A DNA stretch of 64,000 nucleotides from Druceiella hillmani (Eukaryota; Arthropoda; Insecta; Lepidoptera; Hepialidae). The position numbers and the translations under genes are program-made. Positions within the stretch are counted from its first letter, which is position 1, and each line of letters opens with the position of its first letter. The notes beneath the pieces were generated by a model that saw only the letters and a program-made list of their open reading frames with translations, was not told the origin of the DNA and made no database searches. Where the stretch lies: assembly GCA_039881145.1 (NCBI GenBank), contig JAYKKI010000067.1, forward strand, positions 2,803,501 through 2,867,500. The letters are read 5' to 3'. Positions 62,501-64,000 of the stretch are shown here, piece after piece.

Positions 62501-63047
62501 AGACATCAACAAACACTAAATTAAAAAAGTTAATTAAGACATTTCTTAAAGATTTTTTTAATTAACTTAATTTCTTGAATCTGACAATGAAACTTGTTAC
62601 ATATCATAAATTATTCTAAGATAAAAATAAGATTCATGAAATTTTCACCATTCGACTCTAGAAGTTGGGACAATTGACTTTTTATGGAATCAAATTTATC
62701 CAATTTTCAATACTTGAACCATAATGTGCATATGAGAAAATCTTGTTTTAAAATATAAATTCACTTAAGAGTGTGATTAATGTGATATTATTAAAAACAA
62801 ATTATCTCCAGAGTTTAATATAATGCTCCATCATCACAATAGATCAACATCATCCACTCACATAAAGACTTAGTTACGTTTATTATGTTTAAAAAGTATA
62901 ATATTGCACTAGTCCATTGTTCTGACTAACACTATAATGAATATAAGTGAGTGAATATTTATTTATTACATTAATAATAATAAAATGTTATACAAAATAA
63001 CATACCTTCAGTGAAAAGATCACCAAGGTTTGATAAAGCATCTCCAA
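6338..63047 (-). CDS. Giant microexon gene, 28 open internal exons of 12-42 bases (5' end beyond window)
   Basis: This minus-strand gene is read from 28 exons, each listed separately. Every exon is a multiple of three, starts and ends in phase 1, follows AG (mostly TTTCAG) and precedes GT (mostly gtaag, gtgag or gtatg). Frame is kept whichever exons are joined. The protein order is: Gly/Leu/Phe modules of 14 and 12 residues alternating with Lys-rich linkers, then acidic exons, then Lys/Pro-rich exons, then an acidic exon. The first exon, any signal peptide and the promoter lie to the right of the window, and the last exon is uncertain. I do not recognise the family. Symmetric phase-1 microexons are known from aphid bicycle effector genes and schistosome micro-exon genes, which also show alternative exon use. 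A secreted or structural role is only a guess. More than one gene in tandem is possible, because units A to D are duplicated. Confidence 0.8.
6353..7659. other. Intron of the microexon gene, left of the Helitron
   Basis: AT-rich. An AG/GT pair at about 7605-7625 encloses 21 bases but carries a stop in phase 1, so it is not called. Nothing else is recognised. Confidence 0.4.
7776..10738 (-). pseudogene. Helitron Rep/helicase (RepHel) pseudogene
   Basis: Read from the ATG at about 10738 (M-P-K-H-K-Q-G then a stop), with many frameshifts. Recognised in order: the [16 protein letters not shown] region near 10090; [12 protein letters not shown] near 9560; a damaged HUH motif (LTHTILWL for LPHAHILLWL) near 9375; NPQEDLRLY and NMIHGPC; the helicase Walker A region with GGTRKK in place of GGTGKT near 8960; [14 protein letters not shown] and [12 protein letters not shown] (Walker B) in an open stretch 8484-8861; and a C-terminus with [13 protein letters not shown] and VYVACSRVG ending at a stop at 7776-7778. 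Loss of key residues and frame breaks make it inactive. Confidence 0.9.
10893..10941 (-). promoter_or_regulatory. TATA box and initiator of the Helitron promoter
   Basis: Minus-strand TATTTAAA at 10934-10941 is followed about 40 bases later by TCAGT at 10893-10897, the arthropod initiator. A long A-rich leader with AGTGAA repeats runs from there to the ATG at about 10738, similar in style to insect hsp70 leaders. Confidence 0.5.
10993..11126 (-). promoter_or_regulatory. Array of heat-shock elements upstream of the Helitron gene
   Basis: TTC recurs every 10 bases (10999, 11009, 11019, 11029, 11039, 11059, 11069, 11079, 11099, 11109) with GAA five bases later at 11004, 11034, 11064 and 11114. 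This yields several three-unit TTCnnGAAnnTTC sites, the binding pattern of heat shock factor. It lies about 60 bases upstream of a TATA box that faces the Helitron gene. A decayed 10-bp tandem repeat is the alternative reading. Confidence 0.65.
11281..12170. other. Intron, nothing recognised
   Basis: AT-rich. No splice pair fits the phase-1 series. Confidence 0.4.
12171..12194 (-). CDS. Microexon, 24 bases: ENVKKHKK
   Basis: Flanked by attttacag and gtgagtgt. Basic exon. A decayed copy lies at 22946. Confidence 0.77.
12696..12728 (-). CDS. Microexon, 33 bases: [11 protein letters not shown]
   Basis: Flanked by ttcattacag and gtaagaac. Pro/Lys/Ala-rich, paralogous to the exon at 23271 with three extra codons at its 5' side. 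Confidence 0.8.
13146..13245. repeat. About 50-bp direct duplication
   Basis: Two adjacent copies of a segment containing aaatgatactaaatgtatcc. A third partial copy lies at about 15633-15665. Confidence 0.8.
13246..15210. other. Intron sequence without further recognised features
   Basis: Apart from the 13752 repeat, I see only AT-rich sequence. A possible 12-base AG/GT pair at 14211-14222 (D-I-P-N) is not called because its acceptor is poor. Confidence 0.4.
13752..13858 (+). repeat. Dispersed repeat with hammerhead-like motif, copy 1
   Basis: About 107 bases matching 17753-17858 in inverted orientation. It contains TGTTGTAATACAACGAAAC, a short stem followed by GAAA. Confidence 0.75.
15219..15619. 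mobile_element. hAT-like MITE with long G runs
   Basis: The ends ctaGGGTGGATaCA and its right counterpart (reverse of TGaATCCACCtatg) form imperfect inverted repeats. They are flanked by the 8-base direct repeats TACATGTT (15211-15218) and TACATGCT (15620-15627), fitting the 8-bp duplications of hAT elements. Runs of G occur at both ends. The family assignment is inferred from duplication length only. Confidence 0.65.
15628..16847. other. Intron, nothing recognised
   Basis: AT-rich. Overlapping frames of 70-83 codons at 16577-16828 on both strands show no motif and look accidental. Confidence 0.4.
16848..17280 (-). mobile_element. Non-autonomous Helitron-like element
   Basis: On the minus strand the 3' end is a perfect 7-bp hairpin TGCGAAGACTTCGCA, then CGGGTCACG, then CTAG followed by T, the textbook Helitron terminus. 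No coding sequence lies inside. The 5' limit near 17280 is approximate. Confidence 0.65.
17424..17510. repeat. (TA)n microsatellite
   Basis: Near-pure TA with a few G and C interruptions. The open frame across it is an artefact of the repeat. Confidence 0.95.
17753..17860 (-). repeat. Dispersed repeat with hammerhead-like motif, copy 2
   Basis: Minus-strand CTGAAGA, a 5-bp stem GTTGT/ACAAC, then GAAA resembles the hammerhead ribozyme core (CUGAUGA, stem II, GAAA) with one core change. Penelope-like and related retroelements carry such motifs, so this may be the end of one. Confidence 0.5.
17861..19350. other. Intron with minor TA and CATA runs
   Basis: A (TA)n run at about 17920-17948 and TACATA-type runs at 18594-18652. 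No coding signal. Confidence 0.45.
19351..19368 (-). CDS. Microexon, 18 bases: DAKKAA
   Basis: Flanked by atttcag and gtaagcaa. Ala/Lys exon in phase 1, with more than 3 kb of intron on both sides. Confidence 0.77.
19369..22945. other. Large intron, nothing recognised
   Basis: Some 3.6 kb of AT-rich sequence. Short open frames at 20893-21096 and 21697-21879 (minus) show no motif. Confidence 0.4.
22946..22972 (-). pseudogene. Decayed copy of the ENVKKHKK exon
   Basis: The core resembles the 24-base exon at 12171 (shared run GAAAAAACACAAA) and it lies 0.3 kb past the exon at 23271, as 12171 lies 0.5 kb past 12696. There is no AG acceptor before it, and the donor has become gtggtgcgt. Probably inactive. 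Confidence 0.5.
23271..23294 (-). CDS. Microexon, 24 bases: AKVTPPKT
   Basis: Flanked by cttcattacag and gtaagaat. It is related to the 33-base exon at 12696 (S-K-A-T-P-P-K-A) in sequence and in both splice sites, so these two are a duplicated pair. Confidence 0.8.
23361..23506. repeat. 43-bp tandem repeat, about 3.4 copies
   Basis: The unit starts gatgtatttattattcaatt, with starts at about 23361, 23405, 23448 and 23491. Confidence 0.9.
24470..25040 (+). mobile_element. Non-coding arthropod repeat (CCAAGTGCGAGTCG type)
   Basis: It opens with ctagccaagtgcgagtcg and closes near the 'gatggagccctaaaaatatc' segment. I recognise this general layout from a widespread non-coding arthropod repeat family. 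The copy is degenerate and its ends are approximate. Confidence 0.5.
25041..26260. other. Intron, nothing recognised
   Basis: AT-rich. Two overlapping short frames at 25270-25651 have no motif or splice support. Confidence 0.4.
26264..26345. repeat. (TA)n/(CATA)n microsatellite
   Basis: A TA run, then TACA units, then TA again, 75 bases from exon 26420. Confidence 0.95.
26420..26437 (-). CDS. Microexon, 18 bases: EKKKKA
   Basis: Flanked by tttgttatag and gtgagtaaag. Lys-rich linker lying close to a (TA)n tract. Confidence 0.76.
27091..27102 (-). CDS. Microexon, 12 bases: DDED
   Basis: Flanked by ccattaccag and gtaagttt. It is the smallest exon seen, four acidic residues. It fits the series in phase, length and composition, and lies next to the DSDEDE exon. 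Such a short match could be chance, so confidence is lower. Confidence 0.68.
27103..28900. other. Intron with a short triplicated motif
   Basis: At 28150-28222 gacttattttccg recurs three times at about 22-25-base spacing. Nothing else is seen. Confidence 0.5.
28901..28918 (-). CDS. Microexon, 18 bases: DSDEDE
   Basis: Flanked by atctttcag and gtatgtcg. Wholly acidic, with Ser in an acidic context as in casein kinase 2 sites. The phosphorylation idea is inference. Confidence 0.8.
29880..30660 (+). pseudogene. Non-LTR retrotransposon reverse transcriptase relic (3' part)
   Basis: Frames joined by eye give [15 protein letters not shown] near 29905 (RT motif VPQGS-LGPLLF), then LIGHGTFC near 30372 and a Cys-rich tail [15 protein letters not shown] followed by [11 protein letters not shown] near 30435-30510. 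This matches the C-terminal pattern (CxC-like, H-IL-C) of non-LTR elements. There are many stops, so it is inactive. Confidence 0.6.
31003..31020 (-). CDS. Microexon, 18 bases: [D/H]KKKDS
   Basis: Flanked by ggtttcag and gtaagtta. Lys-rich exon that opens the non-duplicated 3' part of the gene. Confidence 0.8.
31990..32530 (-). pseudogene. Degenerate RT relic, related to the one at 49690-50090
   Basis: The minus strand near 32400-32460 gives [13 protein letters not shown], which aligns with [13 protein letters not shown] of the copy at 49740-49800 (the segment after the VPQGS motif of non-LTR RTs). The remainder is too decayed to read. Confidence 0.45.
32640..33405 (-). mobile_element. Non-coding arthropod repeat, copy beside unit A
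   Basis: On the minus strand it opens with agtcaagtgcgagtag and ttgcactctgaaggttcc. It matches 51240-51720 in several blocks, for example gatacatacgaagtac, so it was probably duplicated together with the unit. Confidence 0.55.
33430..33900. repeat. Degenerate copy of the duplicated ORF-bearing repeat
   Basis: Diverged homologue of 52200-52900 and 53133-53690. Its frame is broken by several stops, which argues against strong constraint on the ORF. Confidence 0.6.
34307..34336 (-). CDS. Microexon, 30 bases: [10 protein letters not shown] (unit A)
   Basis: Flanked by atttcag and gtaagtat. It is the last exon of unit A. It ends in C, so the next exon (31003) begins with CAT (His). Confidence 0.84.
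34611..34628 (-). CDS. Microexon, 18 bases: PKKVPA (unit A)
   Basis: Flanked by ttttcag and gtaagtaaa. It ends in A, so the downstream exon begins with Asn. Confidence 0.83.
35631..35651 (-). CDS. Microexon, 21 bases: DKKTKTD (unit A)
   Basis: Flanked by ttttttcag and gtaagtat. Lys/Thr-rich linker, identical to its unit B twin. Confidence 0.84.
36795..36836 (-). CDS. Microexon, 42 bases: [14 protein letters not shown] (unit A)
   Basis: Flanked by atttttag and gtatgtta. Reference copy of the 14-residue module, with Leu and Phe spaced as in a short amphipathic segment. Confidence 0.85.
37493..37528 (-). CDS. Microexon, 36 bases: [12 protein letters not shown] (unit A)
   Basis: Flanked by ttttttcag and gtaagatt. 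This is the Gly-rich 12-residue module. It resembles the 14-residue module and may share its origin. Confidence 0.84.
38915..38944 (-). CDS. Microexon, 30 bases: [10 protein letters not shown] (unit B)
   Basis: Flanked by atttcag and gtaagtat. It differs from the unit A exon by Leu-to-Phe and one silent change. Joined after an exon ending in A, its first codon is AAT (Asn). Confidence 0.84.
39247..39264 (-). CDS. Microexon, 18 bases: PKKVPA (unit B)
   Basis: Flanked by ttttcag and gtaagaaac. Its two differences from the unit A copy at 34611 are both silent third-position changes. A TA-rich repeat has expanded in the neighbouring intron at 39302. Confidence 0.83.
39302..39348. repeat. (TA)n(TG)n microsatellite in unit B
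   Basis: Absent from the same place in unit A (34664 region), so it expanded after duplication. Confidence 0.9.
39712..39755. repeat. (TA)n microsatellite in unit B
   Basis: Also expanded only in unit B. Confidence 0.9.
40310..40330 (-). CDS. Microexon, 21 bases: DKKTKTD (unit B)
   Basis: Flanked by tttttacag and gtaagtat. Identical over all 21 bases to the unit A copy at 35631, although the introns around it differ. Confidence 0.84.
41655..41696 (-). CDS. Microexon, 42 bases: [14 protein letters not shown] (unit B)
   Basis: Flanked by ttttttag and gtatgtta. It differs from the unit A copy by Asn-to-Asp and Leu-to-Phe changes and one silent change, with no indel. Confidence 0.84.
42497..42532 (-). 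CDS. Microexon, 36 bases: [12 protein letters not shown] (unit B)
   Basis: Flanked by ttttttcag and gtgagatt. Twelve-residue Gly-rich module. The unit A copy at 37493 differs by an Asn-to-Asp change and one silent third-position change. Confidence 0.83.
43360..43377 (-). CDS. Microexon, 18 bases: AKVATD
   Basis: Flanked by ctttttcag and gtaagttc. It has no twin in the other units, apart from the stop-containing relative at 49661. Confidence 0.78.
43378..44465. other. Intron with one less AT-rich patch
   Basis: Positions about 43855-44010 are richer in G and C than the surroundings, but I find no frame, inverted ends or known motif. The rest is plain intron. Confidence 0.4.
44466..44518. repeat. 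(TA)n microsatellite
   Basis: It creates part of a spurious 149-codon minus-strand frame at 44313-44762. Confidence 0.95.
44820..45351. repeat. Tandem duplication, 266-base unit
   Basis: Two adjacent copies begin acaagtgttactatctaat at 44820 and 45086 and end with aattttactt...caaaaat. They differ at many positions, so the duplication is old. Confidence 0.85.
45352..46517. other. Intron, nothing recognised
   Basis: A GT/AG-like pair near 45896-45930 encloses a segment whose length is not a multiple of three, so it is not called. Overlapping short frames at 46189-46451 on both strands show no motif. Confidence 0.4.
46518..47360. repeat. 62-bp satellite array, about 13 copies
   Basis: The unit includes accattaatattatatt and ccaaataccattaccaatc. 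Copies differ at a few sites, and one near 47300 carries an insertion. The array ends about 110 bases before exon 47472. Confidence 0.95.
47472..47489 (-). CDS. Microexon, 18 bases: DKKKEN
   Basis: Flanked by ttttttcag and gtgagtaag. Lys-rich linker exon, close to the DKKKDS exon at 31003. It lies just left of the 62-bp satellite. Confidence 0.8.
47490..48589. other. Intron, one possible exon-tail relic
   Basis: At 48175-48190 the minus strand shows GATGGACT followed by gtaagtatta, like the end and donor of the 30-base exons, but no body or good acceptor. Otherwise empty. Confidence 0.35.
48590..48800. repeat. Degenerate CCTAA-type repeat
   Basis: Runs of cctaacctaacc with variants (cctga, cctag). 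The pure unit equals the insect telomere repeat TTAGG on the other strand. It lies inside an intron, so it is interstitial. Confidence 0.8.
49055..49096 (-). CDS. Microexon, 42 bases: [14 protein letters not shown]
   Basis: Flanked by ctgtttcag and gtgtgttt. A diverged copy of the 14-residue module, keeping N-I-G-G and the final Asp. Its different sequence but exact 42-base length supports coding constraint on exon size. Confidence 0.78.
49661..49678 (-). pseudogene. Stop-containing or decayed 18-base exon
   Basis: Eighteen bases lie between an AG after a T-rich tract and a strong gtaagttctt donor, the same donor context as the exon at 43360. Read in phase 1 it gives V-A-N-stop. It could be a decayed copy or a regulated poison exon that ends the protein when included. 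No expression evidence is available. Confidence 0.45.
49690..50090 (-). pseudogene. Non-LTR reverse transcriptase relic
   Basis: The minus strand reads [20 protein letters not shown] near 49950-50000 (RT motif DLKKAFDTVDH-ILL) and then [19 protein letters not shown] near 49740-49800 (VPQGS-LGPLLF). Stops and frame breaks show it is dead. Confidence 0.7.
50091..51239. other. Intron, nothing recognised
   Basis: AT-rich sequence, possibly more retroelement decay. No motif is readable. Confidence 0.4.
51240..51720 (-). mobile_element. Non-coding arthropod repeat, copy beside unit C
   Basis: It shares several blocks with 32640-33405, including the gatacacatgaagtac segment and the ctcaagaacggccaaag segment. 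Ends are approximate. Confidence 0.5.
52200..52505 (-). CDS. Uncharacterised ORF in a duplicated repeat, copy 1
   Basis: A 101-codon frame containing [20 protein letters not shown], then a Glu-rich helix-like stretch. I do not recognise it. The neighbouring copy at 53133-53384 keeps this core, but the older copy near 33430 is broken. Probably part of a mobile or duplicated repeat, not a host gene. Confidence 0.25.
   Translation of the reverse strand: MLSLTGLVKLSLVSEETETTTVVVLYYFYDSEGVFHEEDETLINLDKEEISERFITVLQLLNTLNTKISNSFLCCQTMNQNYRSGPLNWYNTGFQNNLNRN
53133..53384 (-). CDS. Uncharacterised ORF in a duplicated repeat, copy 2
   Basis: An 83-codon frame sharing its central 35 residues with copy 1 almost exactly, then diverging after a deletion. 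The two copies sit about 0.9 kb apart as a direct tandem duplication (about 52250-53100 and 53150-54000). Confidence 0.25.
   Translation of the reverse strand: MQSPTNSLKLLSALMETETIIVVVLYYFYDSEGVFHEEDETLINLDKEEISEIFVTVLQLLKYYPKISNSLLLLPDNESVAHK
54126..54170 (-). pseudogene. Decayed copy of the 30-base exon (unit C)
   Basis: The donor gtaagtatttcaatg is preserved and the tail resembles the 30-base exons at 38915 and 34307. The body has changed to a T/A-rich run and the acceptor AG is missing. The counterpart in unit D, near 57858-57905, has also lost its donor. This looks like a dead exon left after duplication. Confidence 0.55.
54481..54501 (-). CDS. Microexon, 21 bases: PKKEPSV (unit C)
   Basis: Flanked by ttttcag and gtaagtaac. 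Paralogue of the 18-base exons at 39247 and 34611 but one codon longer. It ends in A, so the next exon's first codon becomes an Ile or Asn codon. Confidence 0.82.
55341..55361 (-). CDS. Microexon, 21 bases: EKETKAD (unit C)
   Basis: Flanked by ttttttcag and gtaagtac. Lys-rich linker with the same length and splice sites as its paralogues. Two substitutions separate it from the unit D copy and both change residues. Confidence 0.82.
57152..57193 (-). CDS. Microexon, 42 bases: [14 protein letters not shown] (unit C)
   Basis: Flanked by ttttttag and gtatgtta. This is the unit C copy of the 14-residue module. It shares L-S-N-x-G-x-x-F-x-[DE] with the copies at 63006, 41655 and 36795. Confidence 0.83.
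58159..60213 (+). mobile_element. CACTA-terminated DNA transposon, 2055 bases
   Basis: Exact 12-bp inverted ends CACTACTTTACA (58159-58170) and TGTAAAGTAGTG (60202-60213), flanked by TTA on both sides. Unit C keeps the uninterrupted site: gattttattgttaaag there versus gattttatta/ttaaag here after excising the element and one TTA. This shows a 3-bp target duplication. The ends fit the CMC (CACTA/Mirage/Chapaev) group. Confidence 0.88.
58385..60092 (+). pseudogene. Transposon-encoded protein pseudogene, zinc-finger-like N-terminus
   Basis: It starts M-S-S-R with FCYVCG (58385-58471), then [16 protein letters not shown], and ends with a conserved block [19 protein letters not shown] then GERFHQD and DYCWSI. 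I recognise this as an uncharacterised, highly repeated protein of arthropods and cnidarians. Lesions: a frameshift near 58468, a stop at 58537-58539 and a frameshift near 59000. The 3' 368-codon frame (58986-60092) is still open. Its place between CACTA ends suggests it is, or accompanies, the transposase. Confidence 0.8.
60214..60216. repeat. Target-site duplication TTA (partner at 58156-58158)
   Basis: Derived from comparison with the empty site in unit C, near 54450-54465. Confidence 0.8.
60246..60269 (-). CDS. Microexon, 24 bases: PAKKEPNI (unit D)
   Basis: Flanked by tttcag and gtaagtaac. It is one codon (GCC) longer than the unit C copy at 54481, so the length change is in frame. A CACTA-type element (58159-60213) is inserted only 33 bases beyond its donor site. 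Confidence 0.8.
61202..61222 (-). CDS. Microexon, 21 bases: ENKTKAD (unit D)
   Basis: Flanked by ttttcag and gtaagtac. Lys-rich linker, paralogous to exons at 55341, 40310 and 35631. It ends in C, so the next junction codon is CCx (Pro) if joined to the exon at 60246. Confidence 0.8.
63006..63047 (-). CDS. Microexon, 42 bases: [14 protein letters not shown] (unit D)
   Basis: The acceptor is AG after a T-rich tract and the donor is gtatg. Read in phase 1 it gives a 14-residue Gly/Leu/Phe module. It differs from the unit C copy at 57152-57193 by one Gly-to-Asp change, with no indel, while the flanking introns differ more. It is the most 5' exon found in the window. Confidence 0.82.
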
Positions 63048-63359
63048 CTAAAAAAAAACATATTTGTAAAAAATTATATTATTTATATTAGAATGTGAAA
63101 ACTATTGGGAAAAACTAATGACACCATGTTGGTGCCATTATCATGTCAGAACTTAGATTAGATTAGGTGAAAGTATCATATATGTAAAAAAATTTACAAA
63201 AATGGGGCAAAAGGAACAGCTACTCAAAATTTTATATCTTAAGATCTAATGGAAAACACTGACGACAGGGAGTAGGATCTATGTAAGACTCGTATCTCTG
63301 GTGGAAACTTAGTCACATATGCGAACATCAAAATGTTAAGAATACCTATAAGAAAACCA

Positions 63360-63955
63360 AGTGTGTATCAGAACACACACCATATAGTGTTCCACGGGAT
63401 TTTCCAGCCCATATATCTATATTTGTCTTCTTCAGAGCAGATTCACCGGAAGCAATCCACTTTTTTGACTGTCGCTTTGTTTTCGATGTAAAATAATAAA
63501 CCCGGGGCACATAGACGGTGGCAACTTGATATAAAAATCCTTCAAATCTTGTTTATATTACTGCAAACGCAGCTTCTAAGGTGATAGCATGTCAGTGCTC
63601 GCAACAAAAACGGATTTTCAAACACATTTAAATTTACTGAACCAATATCAAAGAATCGTCATAAATGATAAAGGGTTCCCATAGACAACAACGACAGCCA
63701 TTTCGTTTTTATCTGCTAACATGCTTTCCCATGCAAAAGCAAAAAACTAATCACTGAACGATACTGGATTTTTCCATCTTAGTGAATATCATATTGTATG
63801 ATTAACTGAAACGTCTATCAAATTCAAACTAAGCTATAATTCAGTGTATTTGTTTTGATATTGTTTAAAACATAGCTACACATGATGGTAACACCAATTT
63901 GCCTTAGCAACGCCATATGTCTTCAAATATAAATGCTTATTGAACCACTCTCGTA
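63360..63955 (-). mobile_element. Truncated mariner element
   Basis: The 5' end TACGAGAGTGGTTCAATAAG (minus strand, 63936-63955) resembles mariner inverted repeats and abuts a TA. An open stretch at 63363-63549 gives FTSKTKRQSKKWIASGESA and KKTNIDIWAGK, matching the mariner segment HHFTPETK-QS-W---GE--PKK. The first catalytic Asp region reads V-Y-V-P in place of V-D-E-T, and the 3' half is missing, so it is dead. Confidence 0.65.
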
Positions 63956-64000
63956 TATAATAGCTATAACTCCTTAAATTGTCGATGCAGTTAACCGAAA

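Larger units (their letters stand above)
57402..63260. repeat. Exon-block duplication, unit D, interrupted by a CACTA-type element
   Basis: Contains exons 60246, 61202 and 63006. If the 58159-60213 element and its target duplication are removed, the length matches unit C. The junction with C is at about 57400, where C's end runs directly into D's start. Confidence 0.8.

Overview
The window reads as nuclear DNA of an arthropod, most likely an insect and possibly a hemipteran. It is strongly AT-rich and has short CCTAA-type interstitial runs like the insect TTAGG telomere repeat. It also carries relics of Tc1, mariner, Helitron, CACTA-type, hAT-like and non-LTR elements. I see no rRNA, tRNA, CRISPR or bacterial operon structure. 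The species is inferred, not proven.

The main content is one very large, intron-dominated gene on the minus strand, running right to left from beyond position 64000 to about 6338, and perhaps to about 1977. I find 28 open coding exons of only 12 to 42 bases. Every one has a length divisible by three, begins and ends in phase 1, and lies between an AG acceptor (usually TTTCAG) and a GT donor. Together they hold only 723 coding bases over about 57 kb. No exon is long enough to stand out as an open reading frame. The protein is modular: a repeated 14-residue Gly/Leu/Phe module (type [14 protein letters not shown]), a related 12-residue module ([12 protein letters not shown]), Lys-rich linkers, then acidic microexons (DSDEDE, DDED), more Lys/Pro-rich exons and an acidic DSEDD exon. 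I do not recognise the protein. The architecture recalls aphid 'bicycle' effector genes and schistosome micro-exon genes, but no cysteine pairs or signal peptide are visible.

The right half arose by duplication of exon blocks. Four diverged units of about 4 kb are visible: A (about 34139-38095), B (38748-43110), C (53630-57400) and D (57402-63260). A pairs with B and C with D. Some exons have decayed in C and D, and three further decayed or stop-containing exon copies lie elsewhere, so exon birth and death appears to be under way.

The introns hold mobile elements. From left to right these are: a Helitron Rep relic (440-1010), a 17-bp tandem repeat (2091-2245), a Tc1 pseudogene (2951-4087), a foldback element with 400-bp arms (4941-6210), and a nearly complete but broken Helitron on the minus strand (7660-11280). 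The Helitron promoter side carries a 10-bp-periodic array of perfect heat-shock-element motifs, a TATA box and an A-rich leader. Next come a hAT-like MITE (15219-15619), a Helitron-like end (16848), an inverted pair with a hammerhead-like core (13752 and 17753), a non-LTR RT relic (29880-30660), two further RT relics (31990-32530 and 49690-50090), a 266-bp tandem duplication (44820-45351), a 62-bp satellite (46518-47360), a CACTA-terminated element (58159-60213) whose empty site is preserved in unit C, and a truncated mariner (63360-63955).

All exon coordinates were read by hand from splice signals and paralogue comparison. No RNA evidence was available.
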